From the NCBI RefSeq assembly GCF_000963865.1, contig NZ_CP011071.1, forward strand, positions 2,050,501 through 2,114,500: a DNA stretch of 64,000 nucleotides, written 5' to 3'. The position numbers were made by a program, and so were the translations under genes. The notes beneath the pieces were generated by a model that saw only the letters and a list, made by a program, of their open reading frames with translations, was not told the origin of the DNA and did not search any database. Of this stretch, positions 19,943-28,353 are shown in pieces. Numbering within the stretch: position 1 is the stretch's first letter; every line of letters begins with the position of its first letter. This stretch comes from Flagellimonas lutaonensis (GTDB lineage: Bacteria; Bacteroidota; Bacteroidia; Flavobacteriales; Flavobacteriaceae).

Positions 19943-20326
19943 ATGGCACACGAACATAAATTGGAAATTTTTAGGGGACTGGTTAAGTTTAAGTCCAATG
20001 TCAGTAAAATATGGGGCGTACTGATCTTCTTGTCCTTCGTTACCGCGATTGAGGTGTTCTTGGGTATCTACAAACCTGAGGTTTTGACCCAGAACTTTTT
20101 TATTGGCATGAAATTGTTGAACTGGATTTTCATCGTACTGACCTTGGTCAAGGCTTATTACATTGCCTGGGATTTTATGCACCTTAGGGATGAAAAGAGC
20201 TCGTTGCGAAGGGCCATCGTATGGACACCTATTTTTCTGATATGCTACCTGGTCTTTATATTGTTATACGAAGCAGACTATATTTATAAGGTCTTTACCG
20301 ATGGGTATCTTTCGTGGAACTTCTAA
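19943..20326 (+). CDS. Cytochrome c oxidase subunit IV family protein
   Basis: This 127-residue protein has three hydrophobic helices (about 25-45, 56-76 and 91-112) and the bacterial COX4 pattern, including a central FIVLTLVKAYYIAWDFMHL segment. It is a small structural subunit of the heme-copper oxidase. It follows the long subunit III gene by 70 bp and is closed by a terminator, so ctaB to this gene forms one oxidase unit. Confidence 0.88.
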   Translation: MAHEHKLEIFRGLVKFKSNVSKIWGVLIFLSFVTAIEVFLGIYKPEVLTQNFFIGMKLLNWIFIVLTLVKAYYIAWDFMHLRDEKSSLRRAIVWTPIFLICYLVFILLYEADYIYKVFTDGYLSWNF

Positions 20327-20343
20327 TAAAGTATTAACAGATT

Positions 20344-20372
20344 AAAAAGACGGTTCTCAGGCCGTCTTTTTT
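20344..20372 (+). terminator. Terminator after cox subunit IV
   Basis: AAAAAGACGG (20344-20353) pairs perfectly with CCGTCTTTTT (20362-20371) around an 8-nt loop, with the T run forming part of the arm. It lies 17 nt after the stop codon. Confidence 0.85.
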
Positions 20373-20379
20373 ATTTTTG
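20372..20379 (+). promoter_or_regulatory. Probable -7 element for the SCO operon
   Basis: TATTTTTG is an exact -7 match immediately after the terminator and 17 nt before the ATG at 20397. No TTTG is seen at -33. Confidence 0.4.
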
Positions 20380-20396
20380 CATTCAGTTGCATCGCT

Positions 20397-21029
20397 ATGA
20401 AAAAGACGACTGTTTTAGTGGTGTTGTTCATTTTTCCCTTGGTGGCGTATCTCTTTTTTGCCTCTGGGGTGAACAACTTTGGAAGGTTGCCAATTTTGAC
20501 TGAGAAGGTAAATGACCTACCGCAATCTCCCGATTCGGTAAAACTCGATGGTCAGATTACCATTTTAGGGTTTTTGGGAAACAAAATCGAACAACGAAAA
20601 GGAAACGTTTTCAATCTCAACCAGAAAATCTACAAGCGTTTCAATGGCTTCAAAGACCTTCAGTTTGTGATGGTGGCTCCCGAAGGTTCTGAAGAAAACG
20701 TACAAGCGTTGAAAAAAGAGCTGGGCTCTTTCACCGATACCCAAAACTGGAAGTTTGTGTATTCGACTCCTTCAGAAATCAAAGAACTTTTCGAAAGTCT
20801 TCAGACCAATTTGAACCTTGATGACAGTTTGTTTACGCCCTATGTCTTCATTATTGACAAAGAGCGCAATCTTCGGGGTAGAAACGATGATGAAGATGAG
20901 GGGGTCAAATATGGTTTTAACACGAGTTCGGTGGCCGATTTGAACAATAAGATGGAAGATGATGTCAAAATCATTCTGGCCGAGTACCGACTTGCCTTAA
21001 AAAAGAACAATGCCGACAGCAGCCAATAA
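20397..21029 (+). CDS. Membrane-anchored thioredoxin-like protein without cysteines
   Basis: The 210-residue protein has an N-terminal signal-anchor helix (about 5-22), then a domain that reads like a SCO/thioredoxin fold: a beta strand ITILGFLGN near 54-62, LQFVMVAPEG near 88-97, and TPYVFIIDKERNLRGR near 147-162. The active-site CxxxC of SCO proteins is absent, and I see no cysteine at all. It overlaps the SCO gene by 20 bp and sits in the oxidase assembly region, suggesting a structural or chaperone role in CuA-site assembly. That role is inference from position. Confidence 0.7.
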   Translation: MKKTTVLVVLFIFPLVAYLFFASGVNNFGRLPILTEKVNDLPQSPDSVKLDGQITILGFLGNKIEQRKGNVFNLNQKIYKRFNGFKDLQFVMVAPEGSEENVQALKKELGSFTDTQNWKFVYSTPSEIKELFESLQTNLNLDDSLFTPYVFIIDKERNLRGRNDDEDEGVKYGFNTSSVADLNNKMEDDVKIILAEYRLALKKNNADSSQ

Positions 21030-21759
21030 GAAACGAAAATATAATTACATCTGGATATCGCTGGTGATTCTGGTATTTGGCATCATCTTTATTCCGAAAA
21101 TTGTTGATCGCCTTGCCCAGGGCGATGTCGTCAGGGATGAACGATCGGCACCTACGCTTTCGTCAGGCGAATTGGCTTATATCGAAAATGGCGCTACAGG
21201 TGAGCGAAGAAAAGTGCCACCCTTCTCATTTTTGAACCAAGACAGCGTGTTGGTCACTGACAAAGATTATTTGGGCAAAGTCTATGTGGTCGAGTTTTTC
21301 TTTACTACTTGCCCAACAATTTGTCCTGTTATGACCAAAAACTTGGTCGAGTTGCAGAACACATTCGCCTACACCGAAGATTTTGGGGTGGCTTCGTTTA
21401 CCATAAACCCTAGATACGATACCCCTACGGTGCTGAAGAAGTATGCAGAAAAGAACGGCATTACCGACCCTGATTGGCACTTGTTGACAGGCGACCAAGA
21501 TGAAATCTATCGTTTGGCCGAAGAAGGGTTTTACATTGTGGCCAATGAGGTGGAGGATGCCCCTGGGGGGTTCGAACATTCAGGTATGTTCGCCTTGGTT
21601 GACAAAGAGGGTTATATACGGTCGCGCAAAGATGGGTTTGGCAATCCATTGATCTATTACCGGGGCACCATTACCCAAGAACAGGGTACCAATGCCGAAG
21701 GAGAAGAAGAGCAGATATCCCTATTGAAAGAAGACATCAAAAAATTGTTGAAAGAATAA
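21010..21759 (+). CDS. SCO family copper chaperone for cytochrome oxidase
   Basis: SCO proteins deliver copper or electrons to the CuA centre of oxidase subunit II on the outer face of the membrane. This 249-residue protein has one N-terminal anchor helix (about 13-30) and a thioredoxin-like domain. The metal-binding CxxxC is present as TTCPTICPVM near residues 98-107, and the third ligand is the histidine of GGFEHSGMFALVD near residue 194. It overlaps the preceding gene by 20 bp and the next by 1 bp, so it is translated as part of a coupled operon. Confidence 0.92.
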   Translation: MPTAANKKRKYNYIWISLVILVFGIIFIPKIVDRLAQGDVVRDERSAPTLSSGELAYIENGATGERRKVPPFSFLNQDSVLVTDKDYLGKVYVVEFFFTTCPTICPVMTKNLVELQNTFAYTEDFGVASFTINPRYDTPTVLKKYAEKNGITDPDWHLLTGDQDEIYRLAEEGFYIVANEVEDAPGGFEHSGMFALVDKEGYIRSRKDGFGNPLIYYRGTITQEQGTNAEGEEEQISLLKEDIKKLLKE

Positions 21760-22289
21760 TGGAAGATATTGCGCTAAAAGAAAAAAAGTTCAATAAGCTC
21801 ATCAATATTGTATCGATAGCGGTGCCTGTTGTGGTCGCACTGCTGTTTGGTGTAAGGCTTCCGAACGTTGAGCCGCTTTCCTTTTTGCCCCCTATCTATG
21901 CATCGATCAATGGCTTGACAGCTGTTTTATTGATCGTTGCCGTGGTTGCCATCAAAAATGGGAAAAGGGCGCTTCACCAAAACCTGATGACTACCTGTAT
22001 TGTATTGTCATTGTTGTTTTTGTTGATGTATGTGGCCTATCACATGACCTCTGATTCAACACCTTATGGAGGTGAAGGGGTGTTGCGATATGTGTATTTC
22101 TTTATTCTGGTCTCACATATCTTATTGTCCATAGTAATAATACCACTGGTGTTGAGAACCTATGCTAAGGCCTATTTAAAGCAATTCGAAAAACATCGAA
22201 AGCTTGCCAAGATAACGTTTCCGATATGGTTGTACGTGGCCATTACCGGGGTAGTGGTGTACTGGATGATCTCACCTTATTACCAATGA
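21759..22289 (+). CDS. DUF420 membrane protein
   Basis: The 176-residue protein has about five membrane helices and the histidine-containing pattern of DUF420 (YAYHMTSD-like segment seen as VAYHMTSDSTPYGGEG, and FILVSHILLSI). DUF420 proteins (CtaM/YozB-like) are found with cytochrome oxidase assembly genes; a homologue is needed for heme A-type oxidase function in Gram-positives. Its start overlaps the SCO stop codon by one base (TAATG), and its stop overlaps the next gene's ATG. Confidence 0.85.
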   Translation: MEDIALKEKKFNKLINIVSIAVPVVVALLFGVRLPNVEPLSFLPPIYASINGLTAVLLIVAVVAIKNGKRALHQNLMTTCIVLSLLFLLMYVAYHMTSDSTPYGGEGVLRYVYFFILVSHILLSIVIIPLVLRTYAKAYLKQFEKHRKLAKITFPIWLYVAITGVVVYWMISPYYQ

Positions 22290-22498
22290 TGCACAGGGTT
22301 GTTTTAATAATGATATTGCTTTTGTTGCTTCCGACCGTGGCGGAAGCGCAATGCTCTATGTGCAGGGCAGTGCTCGAGAGTGAGGCCGATGGAAAGGCTG
22401 CCGAGGGCATCAATAATGGTATTCTATACCTGATGGCCATCCCGTATGTTATTGTGGCCACCATTTTTTTCTTCGTCTATCGCAAATTGAAAAAATAG
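22286..22498 (+). CDS. Small exported CxxC membrane protein
   Basis: From ATG 22286 (or the adjacent ATG 22289) the product is about 70 residues. It has a signal peptide ending VAEAQ, then CSMCRAVLES with a CxxC motif at the new N-terminus, and one C-terminal membrane helix (GILYLMAIPYVIVATIFFFVYRKLKK region). The frame can be extended upstream to 22226, but this overlaps DUF420 without a family reason. Similar small proteins occur after DUF420 in flavobacteria. A copper or thiol role is a guess from context. Confidence 0.7.
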   Translation: MMHRVVLIMILLLLLPTVAEAQCSMCRAVLESEADGKAAEGINNGILYLMAIPYVIVATIFFFVYRKLKK

Positions 22499-22606
22499 GA
22501 ATGGGTTTTTAACATTTTTTTTCGGCCGATACTGTAACAAAGTAGGTTATTTGCTGTCTTATGTAAGTACGTCGACGTATTTCATCAATCAAGAAACACC
22601 AACCCA

Positions 22607-23851
22607 ATGTTCGATCTAGAAAGATGGCAAGAGATTTTCGATACCATCCGTAAGAACAAGCTTCGCACTTTTTTGACGGGTCTTTCCGTGGCATCGGGTA
22701 TATTCATCCTTGTGGTTTTATTGGGTTTTGGCAATGGTATGCAAAATGGCATACAACGCGAATTTGAACAAGACGCGGCCACCAGTGTTTGGGTGTGGCC
22801 AGGGGTAACCTCGAAAGAATACAAAGGGCTGAACCCTGGTCGGCGCATTCAGCTGACAAACGATAATTTTTCTACCTCCACAACACTTTTTGACGATGTG
22901 ATCGAATACGAATCACCACGGTTGTTTGTTCGCGGTGTATCGGTGAATTATGGTAAGGAGGCTTTGGTGTATAGCGTTCAAGGCGTCTCACATCAGTTTC
23001 AGTTTATAGAAAACGCCCAAATGATAGAGGGTCGGTTTATCAACTACCAAGATGAGACCTCCACCGCCAAGGTAGCCATTATAGGAAAAAAAATAAAGAC
23101 AGACGTATTCAACGGGGTGGAGACACCAATCGGTGAGTTTATAAACATCAGTGGCATACCCTTTAAGATAATCGGCATTTATAAAGAATATGAAGACCGT
23201 GAAGAAGAACGGATTTATATTCCAATAACCACTGCACAACGGGTATTCAATGGTGGTGACCGGGTAAACAACATGTCATTTGCCCTGCCGCCGATGGAAA
23301 ATTTTGACCAAGCTGTTGCTGAGGCCACAAGGTTTAAAAACGGGCTAAAAACACATTTGCAGCAGGTACATACCATTGCGCCCGAGGACACGAGTGCCCT
23401 GGAGGTATGGAGTGCCATGGAAGAGGCCAAACGGTACTATAGTTTAACAGGAAACATCAAGTTGTTCTTTTGGTTTGTAGGTGTCTGTACCATTATTGCG
23501 GGGGTCGTGGGTGTCAGTAACATCATGTTGATCGTGGTCAAAGAGCGAACCCGTGAAATTGGCATTAGAAAAGCCCTTGGGGCCAAACCGTGGTCGATAG
23601 TGGGGATGATTCTTCACGAATCTATTTTCGTAACGGCGATTTCAGGTTTTGGCGGGTTGATATTGAGCATGCTGTTGCTGGAACTTGTTGGCCCGAATGT
23701 TGAAATAGATTATGTGGTAAATCCCTCGGTCGATTTGAATGTAGCCATTGCCACCGTACTGGTATTGATTTTGGCAGGAACCATTGCGGGATTTTTTCCT
23801 GCTTGGCGAGCGGCCAAAATTCAAGTGATTGCGGCCCTGAGAGACGAATGA
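22607..23851 (+). CDS. MacB-like ABC transporter permease 1
   Basis: This 414-residue permease has the MacB/FtsX layout: one N-terminal helix (about 18-42), a large periplasmic domain (MacB_PCD, about 45-280), and three C-terminal helices. The family segment GVSNIMLIVVKERTREIGIRKALGAKPWSI lies near 300-330, and it ends with the typical AAKIQVIAALRDE. Such proteins work mechanically with an ATPase in the cytoplasm and a periplasmic adaptor. No ATPase domain is fused. It is the first gene of an eight-gene export locus; the ATPase is at 26429. Confidence 0.85.
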   Translation: MFDLERWQEIFDTIRKNKLRTFLTGLSVASGIFILVVLLGFGNGMQNGIQREFEQDAATSVWVWPGVTSKEYKGLNPGRRIQLTNDNFSTSTTLFDDVIEYESPRLFVRGVSVNYGKEALVYSVQGVSHQFQFIENAQMIEGRFINYQDETSTAKVAIIGKKIKTDVFNGVETPIGEFINISGIPFKIIGIYKEYEDREEERIYIPITTAQRVFNGGDRVNNMSFALPPMENFDQAVAEATRFKNGLKTHLQQVHTIAPEDTSALEVWSAMEEAKRYYSLTGNIKLFFWFVGVCTIIAGVVGVSNIMLIVVKERTREIGIRKALGAKPWSIVGMILHESIFVTAISGFGGLILSMLLLELVGPNVEIDYVVNPSVDLNVAIATVLVLILAGTIAGFFPAWRAAKIQVIAALRDE

Positions 23852-23934
23852 TCGATAAACCAAAAGAGTCTGATTAGTCGGGTTGGGCGCTAACGGGCCC
23901 CTAAAACGAAACACAAACACATAAACCCCAAAAA

Positions 23935-25194
23935 GTGTTCAATAGAGATCGCTGGAAAGAAATTTTAGAGGTATTGACCAGTAACTGGTTTAGAACCGTG
24001 TTGACAGCCTTTGGTGTCTTTTGGGGCATATTTATACTCATTCTGCTGTTGGCCGCTGGCAAAGGGCTTGAAAACGGTATCAACCAAGACTTTGGTGATA
24101 TTGCCACCAATACCATGTTCATGTGGACGCGCAGAACTACGAAACCCTATGAGGGCCTCCCTAAAGACCGTCGTTTCGAGTTCAAGCGCGAAGATGTGCA
24201 GACCATTCGCGATAATGTGCCGAACCTACGGTTTATATCACCACGAAATCAACTGGGCGGATTTAGTTCGGGTGGCAACAATGTGGTAAGGGGGCTAAAT
24301 GCGGGCGCCTACAATGTATATGGTGATTATCCTGAAATCATCAACCAAGACCCGATGACCATCACCTCGGGAAGGTTCATCAACTACAATGATATCAACG
24401 AGAAACGAAAAATCGCGATTATCGGGCAAGGCGTGCGAAATGACCTCTATGATAAAGGTGAAGAAGTACTCGGCACCTATATCAAGATTCAGGGAGTAAA
24501 CTTTTTAGTGGTGGGCACCTACAAGAAAAATAGTAGTGATGGGGGCGAAGAGGGGCAAAAAGAAATTTTTGTGCCGTTCACTGCTTTCTCTCAGGCCTTC
24601 AACCGTGGTGAAGATGTAGGATGGATGGCCATCACGGCAGAAGACGGCCATTCGATTTCAGTGCTCAAAGAGAAGATCATCGAGGTGATGAAGAAAAAGC
24701 ACAAGGTTCATCCGGAAGACAACCGTGCCATCGGCTATTTTGACCTGTACGAACAGTACAATCGGGTTGAAAGTTTGTTTGCGGGCATGCGATGGATTGC
24801 CATAATAGTAGGCACTTTTGTGCTGCTTTCGGGCATAATCGGGGTGAGCAACATCATGCTTATTGTGGTAAAAGAACGAACCAAAGAAATAGGTATACGT
24901 AGGGCACTGGGCGAAGACCCATGGTCTATAAAGAAACAGGTATTGATGGAGTCGATATTCTTGACCATCATATCGGGCATGGCGGGCATAATTTTCGGAG
25001 CGGTCTTTATTTACGGGGTCAATGCCCTATTAGAAAATGTAGGGCCCGTAGACATGTTCATGAACCCAAGTGTCAGTATACAAGTTGTGGCCACCGCTTT
25101 GTTGGTCTTGGTCGTTTCCGGGTTTTTGGCGGGGTTCATACCGGCACAGAGTGCCATTCGGGTAAAACCAATTGAAGCGCTCAGAAATGAATAA
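23935..25194 (+). CDS. MacB-like ABC transporter permease 2
   Basis: This 419-residue paralogue of the preceding permease has the same one-plus-three helix plan and a periplasmic core of about 230 residues. It carries GVSNIMLIVVKERTKEIGIRRALGEDPWSI and a C-terminal IRVKPIEALRNE. Translation appears to start at GTG 23935 (MFNRDRWKEIL), which aligns with the MFDLERWQEIF start of permease 1. The pair probably forms a heterodimeric membrane unit. It is 25 bp upstream of the first adaptor gene. Confidence 0.85.
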   Translation: MFNRDRWKEILEVLTSNWFRTVLTAFGVFWGIFILILLLAAGKGLENGINQDFGDIATNTMFMWTRRTTKPYEGLPKDRRFEFKREDVQTIRDNVPNLRFISPRNQLGGFSSGGNNVVRGLNAGAYNVYGDYPEIINQDPMTITSGRFINYNDINEKRKIAIIGQGVRNDLYDKGEEVLGTYIKIQGVNFLVVGTYKKNSSDGGEEGQKEIFVPFTAFSQAFNRGEDVGWMAITAEDGHSISVLKEKIIEVMKKKHKVHPEDNRAIGYFDLYEQYNRVESLFAGMRWIAIIVGTFVLLSGIIGVSNIMLIVVKERTKEIGIRRALGEDPWSIKKQVLMESIFLTIISGMAGIIFGAVFIYGVNALLENVGPVDMFMNPSVSIQVVATALLVLVVSGFLAGFIPAQSAIRVKPIEALRNE

Positions 25195-25219
25195 TATTAA
25201 TCAATCAAATAACTGAAAA

Positions 25220-26332
25220 ATGAAAAAATCGGTAACCATTGTTATCCTTTTGGTAATCGTCATCGCATTTGGTGGTGCCATGTATTATTTGTACCAAAAA
25301 AATTCGCAAGACCCGGTAATCTACGCTACCGAGACACCCACCAAACAGACCATCATTAAAAAAACGGTCGCGACCGGAAGTATTTTGCCCTTGGAAGAGG
25401 TACTGATAAAACCCAATATTTCAGGTGTTATAGAGGAGGTCTATGTAGAAGGCGGCGATTATGTGAAGTCAGGCGATTTGATCGCCAAGATCAAGGTAGT
25501 ACCAAATTTGAATGCGCTCAATGATGCCAAAGATGCCATCGACCAGGCAAAAATCAATTTAGACGACCAAAAACGCAACTACGACCGGCAAAAGTCATTG
25601 TTTGAAAGAGGGGTCATATCGCAAGCTGACATTGAAAGGGCCCAAGTAGCCTATGACCAGGCAAAACAGTCCTATAATGCCGCCAACAAGCGTTATGATA
25701 TTATCAAAACCGGTACGGCAAGTGGATATGGCAATCAGGCAAACACCTTGATACGCGCTACGGTGAGCGGTATGGTACTCGATGTTCCGGTCGAAAAAGG
25801 CAACCAAGTAATAGAAAGCAATAATTTCAATGAAGGAACTACCATTGCGGCCATAGCAGATGTTGAAAAAATGATATTCGAAGGAAAGGTCGATGAATCT
25901 GAAGTTGGAAAAATCAAAGAGAACCTCCCTTTAGAGATTACCGTAGGGGCCATCGAAAACCAAGTCTTTGATGCGGTACTTGACTACATCGCCCCTAAGG
26001 GAAAAGAAGAGAACGGTGCCATCCAGTTCGAGATCAAAGGAACCCTTAGCAAGCAAGACACGACTTTCATTAGAGCGGGGCTCAGTGCCAATGCCTCCAT
26101 AATATTGGCACGTGCAGACAGCGTACTTGCCCTGAAAGAGGCCCTTGTTCAATTTGACCCCGATACAAAAAAACCCTTTGTAGAGGTTGAAACCGGTGAA
26201 CAGCAGTTCGAGAGAAAAGACATTGAGCTCGGTATCAGCGATGGTATTTTTGTTGAGGTAAAATCGGGTATAGGGGCCGATGATAAAATTAAAGTATGGA
26301 ATTCAGTGGAGCCCGAAGTGACGGCAAACTGA
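25220..26332 (+). CDS. MacA-like periplasmic adaptor 1
   Basis: The 370-residue protein is a membrane fusion protein of the HlyD/RND-adaptor type. It has an N-terminal anchor helix (about 5-24), a barrel-sandwich (lipoyl-like) domain in two halves around VLIKPNISGVIEEVYVEGGD and ATVSGMVLDVPVEKGNQV, an alpha-helical hairpin between them (about 100-165, rich in Gln, Ala and Lys), and C-terminal beta-barrel domains. It should bridge the inner-membrane permeases to the TolC-type protein at 30834. Confidence 0.9.
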   Translation: MKKSVTIVILLVIVIAFGGAMYYLYQKNSQDPVIYATETPTKQTIIKKTVATGSILPLEEVLIKPNISGVIEEVYVEGGDYVKSGDLIAKIKVVPNLNALNDAKDAIDQAKINLDDQKRNYDRQKSLFERGVISQADIERAQVAYDQAKQSYNAANKRYDIIKTGTASGYGNQANTLIRATVSGMVLDVPVEKGNQVIESNNFNEGTTIAAIADVEKMIFEGKVDESEVGKIKENLPLEITVGAIENQVFDAVLDYIAPKGKEENGAIQFEIKGTLSKQDTTFIRAGLSANASIILARADSVLALKEALVQFDPDTKKPFVEVETGEQQFERKDIELGISDGIFVEVKSGIGADDKIKVWNSVEPEVTAN

Positions 26333-26428
26333 TGATTTAACAAATTTTTTAATCAATTCTTGTAACAATTTAACATCTTATGAGTCATATTGGCGGGTTT
26401 CCGTTACGAGATAGCTAATTAACCAAAA

Positions 26429-27133
26429 ATGATAGAAATAAAAGACCTTCACAAGTCCTATAAAATGGGGAGCAATTCCCTTCATGTGTTGAAAGGATTG
26501 AACTTTTCCATTAAAGAAGGGGAACTGGTTGCCATAATGGGGTCTTCTGGCTCAGGAAAATCAACCCTTTTGAACATTTTGGGCATGTTGGATGAAGCAG
26601 ACTCAGGCGAGTATATATTGGACGGAGTTCCTATTAAAAACCTTACGGAAACTAAAGCAGCCCGATATCGCAATAAGTTTTTAGGGTTTATTTTTCAGTC
26701 TTTCAACCTCATCAACTACAAGAATGCTGCGGAGAATGTAGCACTCCCCCTGTACTATCAAGGAATGCCTCGAAAAGAACGGCAAGAAAAGGCCATGAAA
26801 TATTTAGAGCAAGTTGGCCTTAAAGAGTGGGCACATCACTTGCCCAACGAACTTTCTGGAGGGCAAAAACAACGGGTGGCCATAGCCCGTGCCATGGCGG
26901 CCGAACCAAAAGTGCTGCTCGCTGACGAACTTACCGGAGCCTTGGATAGTAAGACCTCTTATGAGATTATGGATCTCATACAGAAAATCAACGATGAAGG
27001 AAATACCATTTTAGTAGTGACCCACGAAGAAGATATTGCACATATGTGCAAAAGAATAGTGCACCTCAAAGACGGAATCATTGAAAAAGACGAAAAAATT
27101 AAACAAGTAAGGGCAGCACAATATGTTCAGTAG
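26429..27133 (+). CDS. ABC transporter ATP-binding protein (MacB/LolD type)
   Basis: The 234-residue ATPase powers the neighbouring MacB-like permeases from the cytoplasm. All core motifs are present: Walker A GSSGSGKST (38-46), Q-loop at Gln90, signature LSGGQKQR (142-149), Walker B VLLADE (162-167) and the switch histidine His199. One oddity is Leu168 right after the Walker B glutamate (DELTGALD), where relatives nearly always have proline (DEPTGALD). The catalytic Glu167 is retained, so the protein is probably active. The gene overlaps permease 3 by 11 bp. It is the only ATPase in a locus of four permeases. Confidence 0.92.
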   Translation: MIEIKDLHKSYKMGSNSLHVLKGLNFSIKEGELVAIMGSSGSGKSTLLNILGMLDEADSGEYILDGVPIKNLTETKAARYRNKFLGFIFQSFNLINYKNAAENVALPLYYQGMPRKERQEKAMKYLEQVGLKEWAHHLPNELSGGQKQRVAIARAMAAEPKVLLADELTGALDSKTSYEIMDLIQKINDEGNTILVVTHEEDIAHMCKRIVHLKDGIIEKDEKIKQVRAAQYVQ

Positions 27134-28352
27134 AGATACTTGGCAAGAAATATTCGTTTCAATACGCAAGAACAAACTCCGTACGTTTCTTGCCGGTTTT
27201 ACCGTGGCCTTGGGAATACTGATTTTTGTTTCTCTGGTTGGGCTCACAAATGGTTTGAAAAACACCTTCAATGAATTTTTCAATGATGATGCCACCAATA
27301 CCTTTTTTGTTTTTCCTGGCCGGACCACCATTCCGTATAAAGGCTATAAATCAAACCGTAGAATAGAGTTTGACAATTCAGATATTGCAGATATTGAGAA
27401 AAACTTTCCCTTGTTCATAGATTATGTGACTCCAAGAATAACTAGGAGTGCCTTGGTGAAGTACAAAGAAGAATCGAATAATTACACTACCCGAGCGGTT
27501 GCTCCCGGTCACCAATTTGCAGAGAAGACCATAATCATGAAAGGTCGATACCTCAATGAAGAAGATATTGAAAATAAGACCAAGTATGCTGTCATAGGTA
27601 GATTGGTTGAAAAAGATTTATTCGGGCAAAAAAATGCCTTGGGCAATTATATTGATATCGGTGGCAGCGTTTTTAAGGTCATCGGTGTTTTTCAAGATGA
27701 TGGAGGCGATAATGAGGAACGAAACATCTATATTCCGTACACTACCCGGCAATTGATTGAAAAGAACAATGATAAAATTGATCAGATTATTTTAGGGTTC
27801 AAACCAGAAATCGGTTATGCAGGTGCAATGGCTTTTGAGAAAAGCCTTGATAAGTTTTTGCGAGAAAAAAAATATATAAGCCCACAAGATCAAAATGGAA
27901 TTTTCATAAGAAATGTGGCGGATCAATTAAAACAGAACCAGCAATTTGCCAATGTACTTGGCATAATAGCCTCTGTTTTTGCGCTCGGCACCTTGGTTGC
28001 AGGCATAATCGGTATCAGCAATATCATGGTTTTTGTTGTAAAAGAGCGTACAAAGGAAATCGGCATCAGAAAGGCCATGGGAGCTACCCCTGCATCCGTG
28101 ATTGGTTCCATTCTTCTGGAGTCAATTTTTATCACTACGATTTTTGGATATCTAGGTATGTTGATTGGATTGGCCATTTTACAATCATTGGGTACAAGCC
28201 TCGAAGACTACTTTATAAAAAACCCATATATCAACACTGGACTGGCAATAATTGCCACCATATTCCTGATATTATTTGGGGCCTTGGCGGGCTATATTCC
28301 CGCTAGGCGTGCGGCAAGAATAAAACCTATTGTTGCCTTAAGGGACGAATGA
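27123..28352 (+). CDS. MacB-like ABC transporter permease 3
   Basis: The 409-residue permease has the MacB_PCD/FtsX plan, with GISNIMVFVVKERTKEIGIRKAMGATPASV before its last helices and a C-terminal AARIKPIVALRDE. It overlaps the ATPase gene by 11 bp and is followed after 1 nt by permease 4, so ATPase and permeases 3 and 4 are translationally linked. It is closest in pattern to permease 1. Confidence 0.87.
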   Translation: MFSRDTWQEIFVSIRKNKLRTFLAGFTVALGILIFVSLVGLTNGLKNTFNEFFNDDATNTFFVFPGRTTIPYKGYKSNRRIEFDNSDIADIEKNFPLFIDYVTPRITRSALVKYKEESNNYTTRAVAPGHQFAEKTIIMKGRYLNEEDIENKTKYAVIGRLVEKDLFGQKNALGNYIDIGGSVFKVIGVFQDDGGDNEERNIYIPYTTRQLIEKNNDKIDQIILGFKPEIGYAGAMAFEKSLDKFLREKKYISPQDQNGIFIRNVADQLKQNQQFANVLGIIASVFALGTLVAGIIGISNIMVFVVKERTKEIGIRKAMGATPASVIGSILLESIFITTIFGYLGMLIGLAILQSLGTSLEDYFIKNPYINTGLAIIATIFLILFGALAGYIPARRAARIKPIVALRDE

Positions 28353-28353
28353 T

